This document shows positions 56,104-64,000 of a stretch of DNA of 64,000 nucleotides, one piece after another (the stretch's first letter is position 1; each line of letters opens with the position of its first letter). The notes below the pieces were generated by a model. It saw only the letters and a list, made by a program, of their open reading frames with translations, made no database searches and was not told the origin of the DNA. Both the position numbers and the translations under genes were made by a program. The stretch is from Lineus longissimus. Its lineage: Eukaryota; Nemertea; Pilidiophora; Heteronemertea; Lineidae. The stretch is taken from positions 9,550,001-9,614,000 of the forward strand of contig NC_088316.1 in assembly GCF_910592395.1 (NCBI RefSeq). Reading direction: 5' to 3'.

Positions 56104-58050
56104 TTAACGTTGGCTCTTATGGAAATTTCTAGATTTCGAGTAGAATTCTGAGGCTGATTTCTTCTTTGTTTCACCACCGTCTCGCTCTTTCTGTTTCCCT
56201 TTAACTTCGGCTAGCTCCAGTCTGAGAGCCACCAACTGGCTCAACCAATCCGCAAAGGCAGCTATCCCATCTGGATCAGACATCCGCTTCTCATGCAACT
56301 GTAACAAAATGGATTCAGGTATCTTCTGAATTACTAGCGAGTACAAAGGAGATGGGCCGATCAACTCAAACTCTCTACCTGCATCTGCTAACTCCGCCAC
56401 TGCATCACAAAGACGGTCAGACAATTCTTCCAAGGCCTGGAGATTGTTCTCTTCTTTGATGACTGGGAGTCTCATAATGGAATCAATATGCCTCTGGAGC
56501 AATCTTCTCTCTCCGCCAAAACGTTGATCTAACTTGGCCAATGCCACTGTATACTGAGTGTCGGTATATCCAAGACGATCTACCAACTGCAGGGCTTTTC
56601 CAGAGAGTGACTGCTTGAGTATCAACATCTTAACATGAATAGGCAGATCCAATTTATCCACAAACAAGTTAAACTGTGCTCTCCAATACACATACTTATC
56701 GCTCTCCCCGCCAAAAGTAGGTAAACGAGGCTTTGCCATTCGATGAAACAACGTCGGGACATTCTTCATTTTCGCTAGATCTTCGTCAACAAGTTCTTCA
56801 GTGTGAACTTTTGATAGGTTAAACGAAGGTGATGGTAGCTTCCAGGAAACCTCAGATCTGTCTTTAATCTTCTCCATAATCTCAGCTAAGGGTGGACGTG
56901 GAGTGGAAGTAACCATTGGTTTTGAAGTTGAAGTGGGTGGCTTACTAGTTGAAAGCTTCATAAAGGTAGGTTTACTCATCTCCGGGATCGAATGAGGAGA
57001 GGACGGCATGTTGTTGGCTCCATCGTTCCACAACTTTGTCTCATAGGCGGCTCTCTCTGCTTCATCCCTGGTACGGTTCAGCTTTAAATCTCGCTCAGCC
57101 TCTGTAATCTTATGCTCCTCAAGATAACGCAACTTCTCTTACTTCACACGGAACTCAGCAACTTTAGTCCTTATCTCGGCTTTTCTCTGGGCTCTATCCG
57201 ACACCGTTGTCTTCTCAACTTTTTGAAGGTTGGCTGGAAAGGTTAATTTGGCTTCCTTCCTGTCAACTTGAGGCTTCAGTTGTGGTATCTCCTGCTGAGG
57301 CACAGAGGTTGGGGCTGTGACAGTAGTAGCTGTGGTCTTAACTCTCCCTGCATCTAACTGTAAAAGAGGGTTGTCTGGCAGTGCATGAACTTCATCCAAC
57401 TCATCTGGCTTCTGTACTTCTGGTTTGACATCTGTCTCTCTAGGGCCAACATGATCGGCTTTGGTTTCGACTGCACCATTTTCACCGGGGTGCTGTTCAT
57501 CTTCAACCTGGTTTATCTCTGGCGGCTCACCATTCACAACAGGAGGCTGTTCCTCCGCTGGTGGTATCTCACCCATCCCACCAGTTGCACTAATTTCTTC
57601 TTCTTCATCAAAGGGCTGATGAGCTGAGGTAAGGCTTCCTACATCACTAAATGCTGTGGCTGTCTCATCCGCCCTGTCATCATTATGCTCGATTACTTCA
57701 TCTTCTAAATCCTCAAGCTCTCTTCTCACTCCTTCATACCAGTGTGTGACTCTCTCTACATCGTCTCGGGAAGTCAGCAAGCTCACCTTCCGTATTTTTT
57801 CAAGCTCCTTCAAGGCCATCGCCATTCTCACCACCAGTCTTCTCAACAGAGTTCTGCTCCCTTTCGCCAACATCTTGGCGTTGACTTTCTGGACATCTCG
57901 GACCATACGACTATGGATAGCGAGCCTCGCCACTTCTACTTTCTCTAAATCCAACGGGTTATCATCGTCATCTCCATAAGCTTCATAGTCTCTCAGGTAC
58001 GATGGTCGCTGTCTGGCACGAGTGGATTTTCGAAGCTGAAAGAACGCCAT
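56104..58050 (-). pseudogene. BEL/Pao gag (DUF1759-type), two in-frame stops
   Basis: The ATG at 58050 opens a highly charged N-terminal part (STRARQRPSYLRDYEAYGDDDD; 303 codons) ended by TAA at 57139-57141 or thereabouts. The same frame goes on (57132-56104) with the DUF1759 gag core: LPTFGGESDKYVYWRAQFNL (about 56700), LKQSLSGKALQLVDRLG, FGGERRLLQRHIDSI and a helical C-terminal part. A second TAA at 56104-56106 separates it from pol, which follows in the same frame nine codons later. Gag forms the cytoplasmic particle in which the RNA is copied. The stops are the only damage seen in gag. Confidence 0.85.
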
Positions 58051-58114
58051 TATAACTTACGAGGAGAAATATTTTAAATTCAAACAAACGATTATCTGGC
58101 TGGTCTTCTAATAA

Positions 58115-58132
58115 ATCCGGTCGGAGAGACCA
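58115..58132 (-). other. BEL primer binding site
   Basis: On the minus strand TGGTCTCTCCGACCGGAT directly follows the end of the right LTR. TGG fits the CCA end of a tRNA. The rest resembles the complement of a eukaryotic tRNA-Tyr 3' end with several mismatches, so the tRNA is not certain. Confidence 0.65.
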
Positions 58133-59553
58133 TGTACCGACGATTGCGGACTGTATGTATCTATATCTACTCTAAATAGGTATATCTTACTAGCAGGCTA
58201 ACGTATTCTTGAAAACTGGATTCTGGATCCCTGGCATGAAGATTCAGCAGGCGGTCCTCGATGATCCTGTTGTCGACATCGGTTCTCCTCGTAAGGGGCA
58301 GTTCAATGTTATAAAGTCTTAGTTCGGTATAGGTCGTTTAAATGTTATGACTTAAGAGTGCTTTCAACTATATAGCACTATGTTGATATTTACTATTGAC
58401 TAACAAGCGTTTACAGCAGTAAATGCTTAAAATATATATACCAGTGTGACCAACTAACTAAAGGTTCAAAACTGGAATAATAGTGAACTCACAACGTTTA
58501 CTCGGCTGACCACGTCTGGCTTCTCACCTGTCACATCAGATCAGCAACATATATTGCAGTGACCTCCAACAGCAGGCGACATCTACGGCGGCGACATCCA
58601 CAGCTGGCGACATCTACGTTAGTTTGACGGTATTAACGGGGATTTACAAGTGACATCTGGCTCAACGACTTGACATCACTATGGCAATAACGGGGTACGA
58701 ACGGCGTCCGGCTAAAAGACTAGACTGCAACAGGTATCATCTATAATGGCGACATCTATCTAAACATCTGTAAATGCATGTCAATTCTAGATGAAACGTA
58801 ATCCCCCTACCGCTGGGCAGCTCGACGATAACAGCTCCCAAGTGGCGACACCCTTTGGCTCGGTAAGACTGGTCAACCAGTTGTGAGACACAGGTGCAGT
58901 AAATGCACTGTGCGAAATGCACTAAATACTGTGCTGCCGGCTAATTCCGACACAAACAATATGTAACTGAAGACGGTGTACTATACAGTGTACATCCGCC
59001 ATGTAATAATATGTTAAAAGACTAAACAAGTCAACATGATTGTCTAACTAAAGTCTTTAAAACATGGACGTCAACATATTAAATCAGTTAAATTTGGCCA
59101 AAGTTCGGAAGAGAGGTTTTTAATGTTATAAGGGGATCCCCTGCCAAGTAGTTATGATCTTATTTAGCTATTTTTAATGTTTACGATAAGACGGAGTTTT
59201 AAAAATGGCGGCTACGCCTTCAAACTTTGAATGTTTTGACAGGATTCAAAAGTTCATTTTTTCGATGGATACAAGATGCTCAGTCCTTCCTTCTCTAGGT
59301 CGTCCGTCTGTGGAAACAGCAGGCTTCGTTCTTCTATACCCCTGGCATGACGTTCTCGAATTTAGGGCGTTTTTGAATCCTGAAAAATAGGCGATCCTCT
59401 CTCTTCCAAGACTTTTCTGTCTGTCGCAATGATCCAACTCCGACCGCCGCGAAGTCAGAAAAAACCAACCAATCAGGGCGCTCGATTATGATATGACCTT
59501 GACCCTCATAATTATACTAATAGCAGACGCTTGAAAACTACATCGTCAGCACA
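58133..59553 (-). repeat. BEL 5' LTR (1421 bp)
   Basis: It runs from TGTACC (58133, next to the PBS) to CAGCACA (59553), so it has TG..CA ends in both readings. Internal GCGACATCTACG-type short repeats lie at 58575-58620. The right edge joins Polinton sequence directly. The element's promoter must lie in this segment on the minus strand; no clear TATA box was found. Confidence 0.8.
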
Positions 59554-59890
59554 CATTGCTTTTACCCATAAACATAATTTGATATTGCTCATTCCTTCTC
59601 TTTATTAATTGCATGTACACCTTGCTGGTGGGTTCTTCTAAATAAAATCTATCAGCATTTCTACTTACGTTATGTTCTTTCAATTGATTTGCAAACATTT
59701 TTGTAAAACTTTCTAGGTCACAAAGACCATCAGATATCGTAATCTCTGACAACAGTCGACCAATTAATATATAAAATATGTTATTATCCATAGCTTCACT
59801 TATGTTGTGAAAGGAACAAGGTATTCCTGCATCAGTTAAGCTAACACTATATGAACTCTGAATTTCTTTTTTGAGATTGATAGCTAAATC
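59554..59890 (-). pseudogene. Polinton-associated ORF, cut by the BEL LTR
   Basis: The reading begins within the end of the capsid fragment in another frame (SDLAINLKKEIQ) and goes on through FHNISEAMDNNIFYILIGRL (59791) to QIMFMGKS. It is cut there by the LTR. The continuation should lie left of the BEL element, but I could not find it. It may be the last part of the capsid gene after a shift, or a following virion gene; I do not recognise it. Confidence 0.45.
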
Positions 59891-60545
59891 ACTTGAACTC
59901 CGTTCTGGGTAGTCTCTAGAATCAATGTTATTGTCATGAAACAGTCATGAGTTTTCCTTAGATCTTCAGACATGAATTGCTCCTTGAACCCCTCCCATTG
60001 GTCCATCATTCTCATTCCTTCGGGGAGCACTTGATGAGAAACAACCTCTCTTGTAATCTGTACTTTAGTGATATTGGGGTTTTCAAACATCTCGGAAACT
60101 CTAGAACCGTCAACATAATCTGACACGAATAGATGCAATACGCCTTTAATGGACATCCTTGGAAAATTGATATTCTCGTTAATTACTGTATCATTAGCTT
60201 GAACACTGACGGTCTTGAAATGATCTCCCCAATCGTAATAGATTGAGAAGCCAGAATTGTACTTGTTACTGAGCAGACTGGATATTGTTTTGTGAGTTAC
60301 TGTGTTGTATTCAAAACATATATTTTCAAGTTTGTAGTTCATTGCTACACTTGTGTCTGTTACTATGATTTTTTCCTTGGGCGCTAATGTGATCTCAATG
60401 ATTACTTACTCATCAATTGGAAACCTGTAAAACGGAGCATGACTGTAATATATCTCAAAATTCAATGGTAGCTTGTGTTTATTACCGAACACTTTCTTAA
60501 ATGTCTTTTCGTCACTAGTTTCACCAGTAACACCAGATCTTAACG
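59884..60545 (-). pseudogene. Polinton major capsid protein fragment (double jelly-roll type)
   Basis: Motifs in order: DEKTFKKVFGNKHKLPLNFE (about 60510), SHAPFYRFP, LAPKEKIIV (about 60390), YKLENICFEY (about 60335), NENINFPRMSIKGVLHLFV (about 60180) and MFENPNITKVQI. These are characteristic of the second jelly roll of Polinton capsid proteins, where KL-NIELEYE, RRSMKGILLLF and NP-ITKV are conserved. TAA at 60406-60408 breaks the frame once. Only the C-terminal half is present; directly upstream a different small ORF (60521-60712) ends. So the N-terminal jelly roll, normally about 200 residues or more, has been lost. It is an old copy and cannot make a capsid. Confidence 0.8.
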
Positions 60546-60712
60546 TCCTTAGTATCTGGTATCGAAGGTTTAGGATCGGGCTTAGGTGGTCCCGGTCCTG
60601 GTCCTGATCCCGGTTTAGGAACAGGTTTCAAAGCACTACTGATAAGCAGGCCTAGAGTTGTTAACGCCATAGGAATAGCTGCTACTACGGCATCAATTGT
60701 TAAGCCTTCCAT
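60521..60712 (-). CDS. Small membrane protein with proline-glycine linker (Polinton-associated)
   Basis: This 63-codon ORF starts at ATG with a hydrophobic segment of about 22 residues (VVAAIPMALTTLGLLISSAL) and continues with a Pro-Gly-Lys-rich linker (KPVPKPGSGPGPGPPKPDPK). It ends in the start of the capsid fragment, overlapping in another frame. Single-pass membrane ORFs of this kind are common beside Polinton capsid genes, where a role in entry or egress has been guessed. The unusual overlap suggests that a deletion joined it to the capsid fragment. I cannot name it. Confidence 0.45.
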   Translation of the reverse strand: MEGLTIDAVVAAIPMALTTLGLLISSALKPVPKPGSGPGPGPPKPDPKPSIPDTKDVKIWCYW

Positions 60713-60736
60713 TTTGAAGAGAAACTTAATTCTATC

Positions 60737-60979
60737 CTATAGAGGGATTTCTGTGTCTGGTTTCTTCAAGACATCAGTTATTAACCGTTTCATTATGCTT
60801 GCACCACTCTCCGTTTCTCTGTCCAACTCAAATACCTTTCTTCTTTCCATATCAAGTTTGTCTTTAACTTTAACAATTTCTTCTTGTAATGCTAGATTTT
60901 TTTCAACATCTTCTTCTACAGAGTTTACATAATCTCTGGTTGAATTTTTAAGCTTATTTTCTAGCTCTTCTATTTGCAT
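60737..60979 (-). CDS. Small coiled-coil protein (Polinton-associated), possibly a fragment
   Basis: The ORF encodes 80 residues, nearly all heptad-like charged helix: IEELENKLKNS, VEKNLALQEEIVKVKDKLD. It ends 24 bp before the small membrane ORF on the same strand. Just upstream a broken frame (LTALGFTEYALREVKRGW, about 61040-61090) looks like its continuation before a frameshift, so the real protein may have been longer. Its role is unknown; scaffold or minor virion proteins of this type occur in Polintons. Confidence 0.4.
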   Translation of the reverse strand: MQIEELENKLKNSTRDYVNSVEEDVEKNLALQEEIVKVKDKLDMERRKVFELDRETESGASIMKRLITDVLKKPDTEIPL

Positions 60980-61029
60980 ATATTTAAACCTCGTTACAGC
61001 AGCAACATCATAACCAGCCTCTTTTAACT

Positions 61030-61735
61030 TCTCTCAAGGCATATTCTGTGAAACCTAGTGCAGTTAATTCTTCTTCGGGGCGTCAATTATTCTATCAATT
61101 GGTTGGTTTGAACTGATTACATCATTAATTAATGTATGCGTTTCAGTTGTTACTAATTGAGGTCATCTTGGTCTTACTGATGTTGAACCTGGTGCTGGTT
61201 TACCCCAAATTTCTCTGTTTTTAATCCCAAATTATTCAAACAACCAACATCATTATACCAGGTAACATCTTAGTTATATTCACGTGTAACCGTTTGACAG
61301 AGGTGATATTATTTAGACCTATTTCACTAGTTCTACACATTGCCACTCCCTTTCCCATACTTTTTCCTGCATTATCTGCAGCATGTGTAGTGAGTGTACT
61401 GTATCTATTCAGTTCAGAGTTTAATAATAATTTTATAGTAGATTTCCTTTTCTCTTCATTTGCTCAAATGTACTACTTGCCAAGCTCTGGAGGCAATCAC
61501 GTACATCAGGTGAGGCGAGTTCGGTGTCATCTTATTAAAGTCGGTCGTTTGTACAATGTCCTTGATTTTGGTGAAGTTTGAATGCATTTTTTCGTGGTAA
61601 TTTTTTTGTTTTTCCCATGTCTTGTCTGCCGGATCAGTGCACAATAGGGTATGATAAAATGGTAAACACACTTGGCGTAACAAGCCAGCGGCCCGAGTTC
61701 GCAGCGGTCGATTTTCTTTTCTGTGTTTCATTTTT
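61030..61735 (-). pseudogene. Broken coding remnants at the right end of the Polinton block
   Basis: Minus-strand codon-like pieces, not assignable: PEEELTALGFTEYA (about 61070), THTLINDVISSNQPIDRI (about 61110), SELNRYSTLTTHAADNAGKS (about 61410) and the ORF 61456-61731 (DPADKTWEKQKNYHEKM). Stops and shifts separate them. They are likely virion genes of the same element, but no motif allows a name. No inverted repeat end was found to the right. Confidence 0.35.
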
Positions 61736-62138
61736 AAGCGAATGTAAAGTGATATACATAAATGACCTTATCGTAATAAGCAAAAACTCTCAAAATATGG
61801 CTGTTCTGTTTTTCAACTTTACACATACCGTTACATTAACTCTGAGGATAGAATTCGACCAGGTTTAGATTGCATAGGTGCCCATAAAACCAGACATGCG
61901 CATGTCGCTTGTTGTTAGTTTAATAAACTAATGTAATATCGATTCCCAGCCTCGACCAACACCACGAATACGTCAAGTGGTTACTACAAATCCGAAATAT
62001 ATTAATACTATAAATGTATTTTTCTTGCTATATTTCAGTTTACCGTGTTTATAACTTTTTTTGGGCAATAAAACTGTGAAGTACCGACCAAAGTCTTCTC
62101 GACCTCAATGCATGCGCACACAATGTTTGCTACAATAA

Positions 62139-62801
62139 TGTATAGTATGACTTATCAGGCCACTACGACTAACCTGCCTAACACGCAAATTATTGAATAA
62201 TATACATGTACATAATCCAGGCCAAATTATGGGCTTTTCACTTATGAGTTTCTTTTCAACAGCAGACCATATTTTTTGATCACAATATAGGCCTGGCTGG
62301 AATTGACACCATTTTCAAATCGTGCTGGTCAGGACAACTCAGGCACGTTAGACATTGACAAAGACAAGCACATTCAGTCACAGTGATGGCTCTGTGGTCA
62401 AGATGAAGACTTCACAATGTTGGCATTTAGTCTCCTCACATCTGTGCTCATTATGGAAAATGCAGATGTTGTTAGTTTTACCTGCAAAATAAAACCTCTT
62501 CTTAGTTTCAGTCCAGCTTTTAGAAGTTTAGATAAAACCAGGTGTTGGTGTTAAACTAAAACCTCAACTTGGTCTTATCCAGACATAGGTTATGAAGGGT
62601 AGAAATTAAGAATAAAACAGACACTAACACCCAACACTAAAACCAAAACCAACTTTGAAATCACCCATTGTACGCCTAGGACGATTTCCATGAGCATGTA
62701 ACCCTAATCAGGCCTTTCACAACTTTGCCTGGAATGTGTATATTCAATAATTTGCTCGTTGGACAAGTTGGTCGTAATGGCCGGATAAGTCATACTATAC
62801 A
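62139..62801. mobile_element. MITE with about 100-bp inverted repeats
   Basis: The left arm TGTATAGTATGACTTATC..., with GCAAATTATTGAATA about 50 bp in, recurs inverted at about 62705-62801, ending CATACTATACA. The centre, about 450 bp, includes degenerate AAACTAAAACC-type repeats. No gene and no certain target duplication were found. It lies about 320 bp downstream of a receptor exon, in the long intron. Confidence 0.7.
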
Positions 62802-63117
62802 ATAGGCGGAATAAAAAATAAACAACTGCCAGTGTTTGCAATATTTCATTTCAGATATATCTCATTGACCTTGTGATAGAAACGCAGAAGAAGTCGATCT
62901 GAACCAAGCGTCCCTAAAACAATGACGCGAAATGGTAACCAACGTCATCACTCAAAACTCTCGTTTCACTACAGCGGGGTACTCTAGCGACACTGCTGTT
63001 CTTACGAACCAATAACACACATCAAAATAAATTCAACGGCTGTGATAACATCACAGTTTCCCAAAACCGCCGTTGTAGTGAAAACAGGCCTACAAACCAG
63101 TCAGTAGATTACAGTAC

Positions 63118-63183
63118 CTCACAAAACACCTGCCTGGCTGCGTTTTCGCCGAAACTTCCAATGATGATTCGAGCATCTTCCTC
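63118..63183 (-). CDS. GABA-B-receptor-like class C GPCR gene, exon (upstream of the 33234 exon)
   Basis: The 22 codons read EEDARIIIGSFGENAARQVF, then CE. GABA-B receptor ligand-binding domains have a similar segment, with DARIIxGxF, A-KVFC and then A. The acceptor is CAATCTTTTCAG and the donor GAG/GTACTG, phase 0 on both sides. The next exon (33234-33422) continues exactly in frame into the conserved Y-GPRYVW segment. The exon is short, so recognition rests on the match plus the fit with its neighbour. Upstream exons lie beyond the window. Confidence 0.8.
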
Positions 63184-64000
63184 CTGAAAAGATTGAATTG
63201 AGCATTATGTTACGACTCATTTCCATCTCCATCTTTTGAAAGAGATTTAATTGTTTTTAGAGTAAAGTCCTAGGCAAAATCGTAGTACCTATGGTCAACC
63301 CTTAATAAGCATACTCAATAATTCACAAAAAGTAAACCCAAGTGTACAATGTATTTACTGACATCGTACTCGTGCATTTTAAGACCATTCTTTAACAGCT
63401 AGTGTACACACACATGAAAAAGTAATGAGTGTTGCCATGAGAGAGCTCAGGCCAATCCAGTGGTTTGGTAGTAATATCGAAATTAGCAATACTAACTCAC
63501 ATTGTTTAAAAATAGACTCTACTCTGATTAGTTTCCTTTTATATTTCTCAACAGCAATGTTACAAGTAACACATGTGAAAACTTTGCAGTGTGTGCATGT
63601 AGTATTCGGTGGATAAAACCCCTTTGATGCAGGTGTGTCCGTTTAAAAATTGATCATGACTGTGATCTATCTGTCATCCCGTTATCATTTCAGGCCAGGT
63701 AACCACTGAAATGTGATGTTGGTTGGAACAGTGACAGAACATTCCCTTCTATTGTCCAAAGTCTATCGGCACAGTTCAACAGTTCTATACGGTGGCCTGG
63801 AATTATTTTTCCTCACACAATGGATACACAATACAATTCTATTGTGCACCGTAAATGATTATGTGCCCTGTCGAACTGTTCCATACCACAACAAACTCAA
63901 TGGTTCAAAGGGATGATCGAATGACGTTCGAACGGATATGGGGTTCTTCTTTGCGAGATTGGTGCCCTTATCCCGCACGCATGGCCGATTTACGCGGGGG
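63184..64000. other. Upstream intron, nothing recognised
   Basis: No exon, RNA gene or element could be identified up to the window edge. The plus-strand open frames are without recognisable motifs. Confidence 0.4.

Larger units (their letters stand above)
49485..59553 (-). mobile_element. BEL/Pao LTR retrotransposon, with LINE D inserted in pol
   Basis: It reads right to left. The 5' LTR is 58133-59553 and starts TGTGCTGACG on the minus strand. The PBS is next to it (58115-58132), then gag and pol to 49677, then a purine tract AGGGGGTGA (49584-49592) directly before the 3' LTR, which starts with the same TGTGCTGACG. The 3' LTR copy is similar to the 5' one only for its first 95 bp or so (49488-49583 against 59464-59553); its far edge was not found. 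The right edge cuts a Polinton ORF at 59553/59554, so the BEL element is younger than the Polinton. Gag and pol carry three in-frame stops and later shifts. Confidence 0.85.
41350..61700. mobile_element. Polinton/Maverick remnant, split by later insertions
   Basis: Several hallmark Polinton genes occur on both sides of a 13-kb block of retroelements. On the left are an integrase (minus, 42717-45345) and an FtsK/HerA-type ATPase (plus, 45580-46160). On the right is a major capsid protein fragment (minus, 59884-60545) with small accessory ORFs. Protein-primed DNA polymerase B and the adenain-like protease were not seen. Terminal inverted repeats and the 6-bp target duplication were not found, so the outer limits are estimates, and two separate copies cannot be excluded. 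All genes are broken. Confidence 0.75.

Noticed and set aside
61456-61731. Possible further host receptor exon
   Set aside because: The exons at 63118 and 33234 join directly in phase, leaving no room for an exon between them, and there is no receptor motif.

Overview
This is animal DNA with no prokaryotic signals. Coding pieces are split by GT-AG introns, and almost everything else is transposable elements: PHD-type and other CR1-like LINEs, BEL/Pao, Gypsy, PIF/Harbinger, pogo, Polinton/Maverick, and foldback or MITE repeats. That mix suggests a marine invertebrate (lancelet, hemichordate, echinoderm or mollusc). The sequence alone does not let me choose between them.

The only host gene I can support is a GABA-B-receptor-like class C GPCR on the minus strand. 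One 66-bp exon lies at 63118-63183 and the next, 189 bp, at 33234-33422. Both begin and end in phase 0, have good splice sites, and join inside the ligand-binding domain. The 29.7-kb gap between them is one intron. No further exon was recognised in 1-33233, so that stretch is probably downstream intron or flanking DNA.

Layout. 342-10391: a PHD-type CR1-like LINE, cut open first by a 5.15-kb PIF/Harbinger element (3240-8390, itself carrying a solo LTR) and again by a foldback element (8418-9402). 10440-11491: a repeat common in style to marine invertebrates. 11492-15447: mostly featureless. 15448-17627: a complete pogo-family transposon with an intact two-exon transposase. About 18960-23446: a second CR1-like LINE, with ORF1 and ORF2 in one frame across a TAG and an in-frame minisatellite. 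23459-24175: a pogo relic. 26359-28983: a decayed pogo element. 30469-31331: an almost wholly palindromic foldback element with a 9-bp target duplication. 34343-37496: a TIR element split by a third LINE. 38800-40352: Gypsy and LINE relics.

41350-61700 holds broken pieces of a Polinton/Maverick, a virus-like DNA transposon. They comprise a retroviral-type integrase (interrupted by a mariner-like MITE), an FtsK/HerA-type packaging ATPase, a major capsid protein fragment, and small membrane and coiled-coil ORFs. Older LTR relics and a BEL/Pao retrotransposon (to 59553) sit between the two Polinton halves. The BEL pol gene was later interrupted by a fourth LINE (49794-52189). The relative order of many insertions can be read from target-site duplications. 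Apart from the host exons, only the Harbinger and first pogo transposases look intact; ORF1 of the second LINE is also open.
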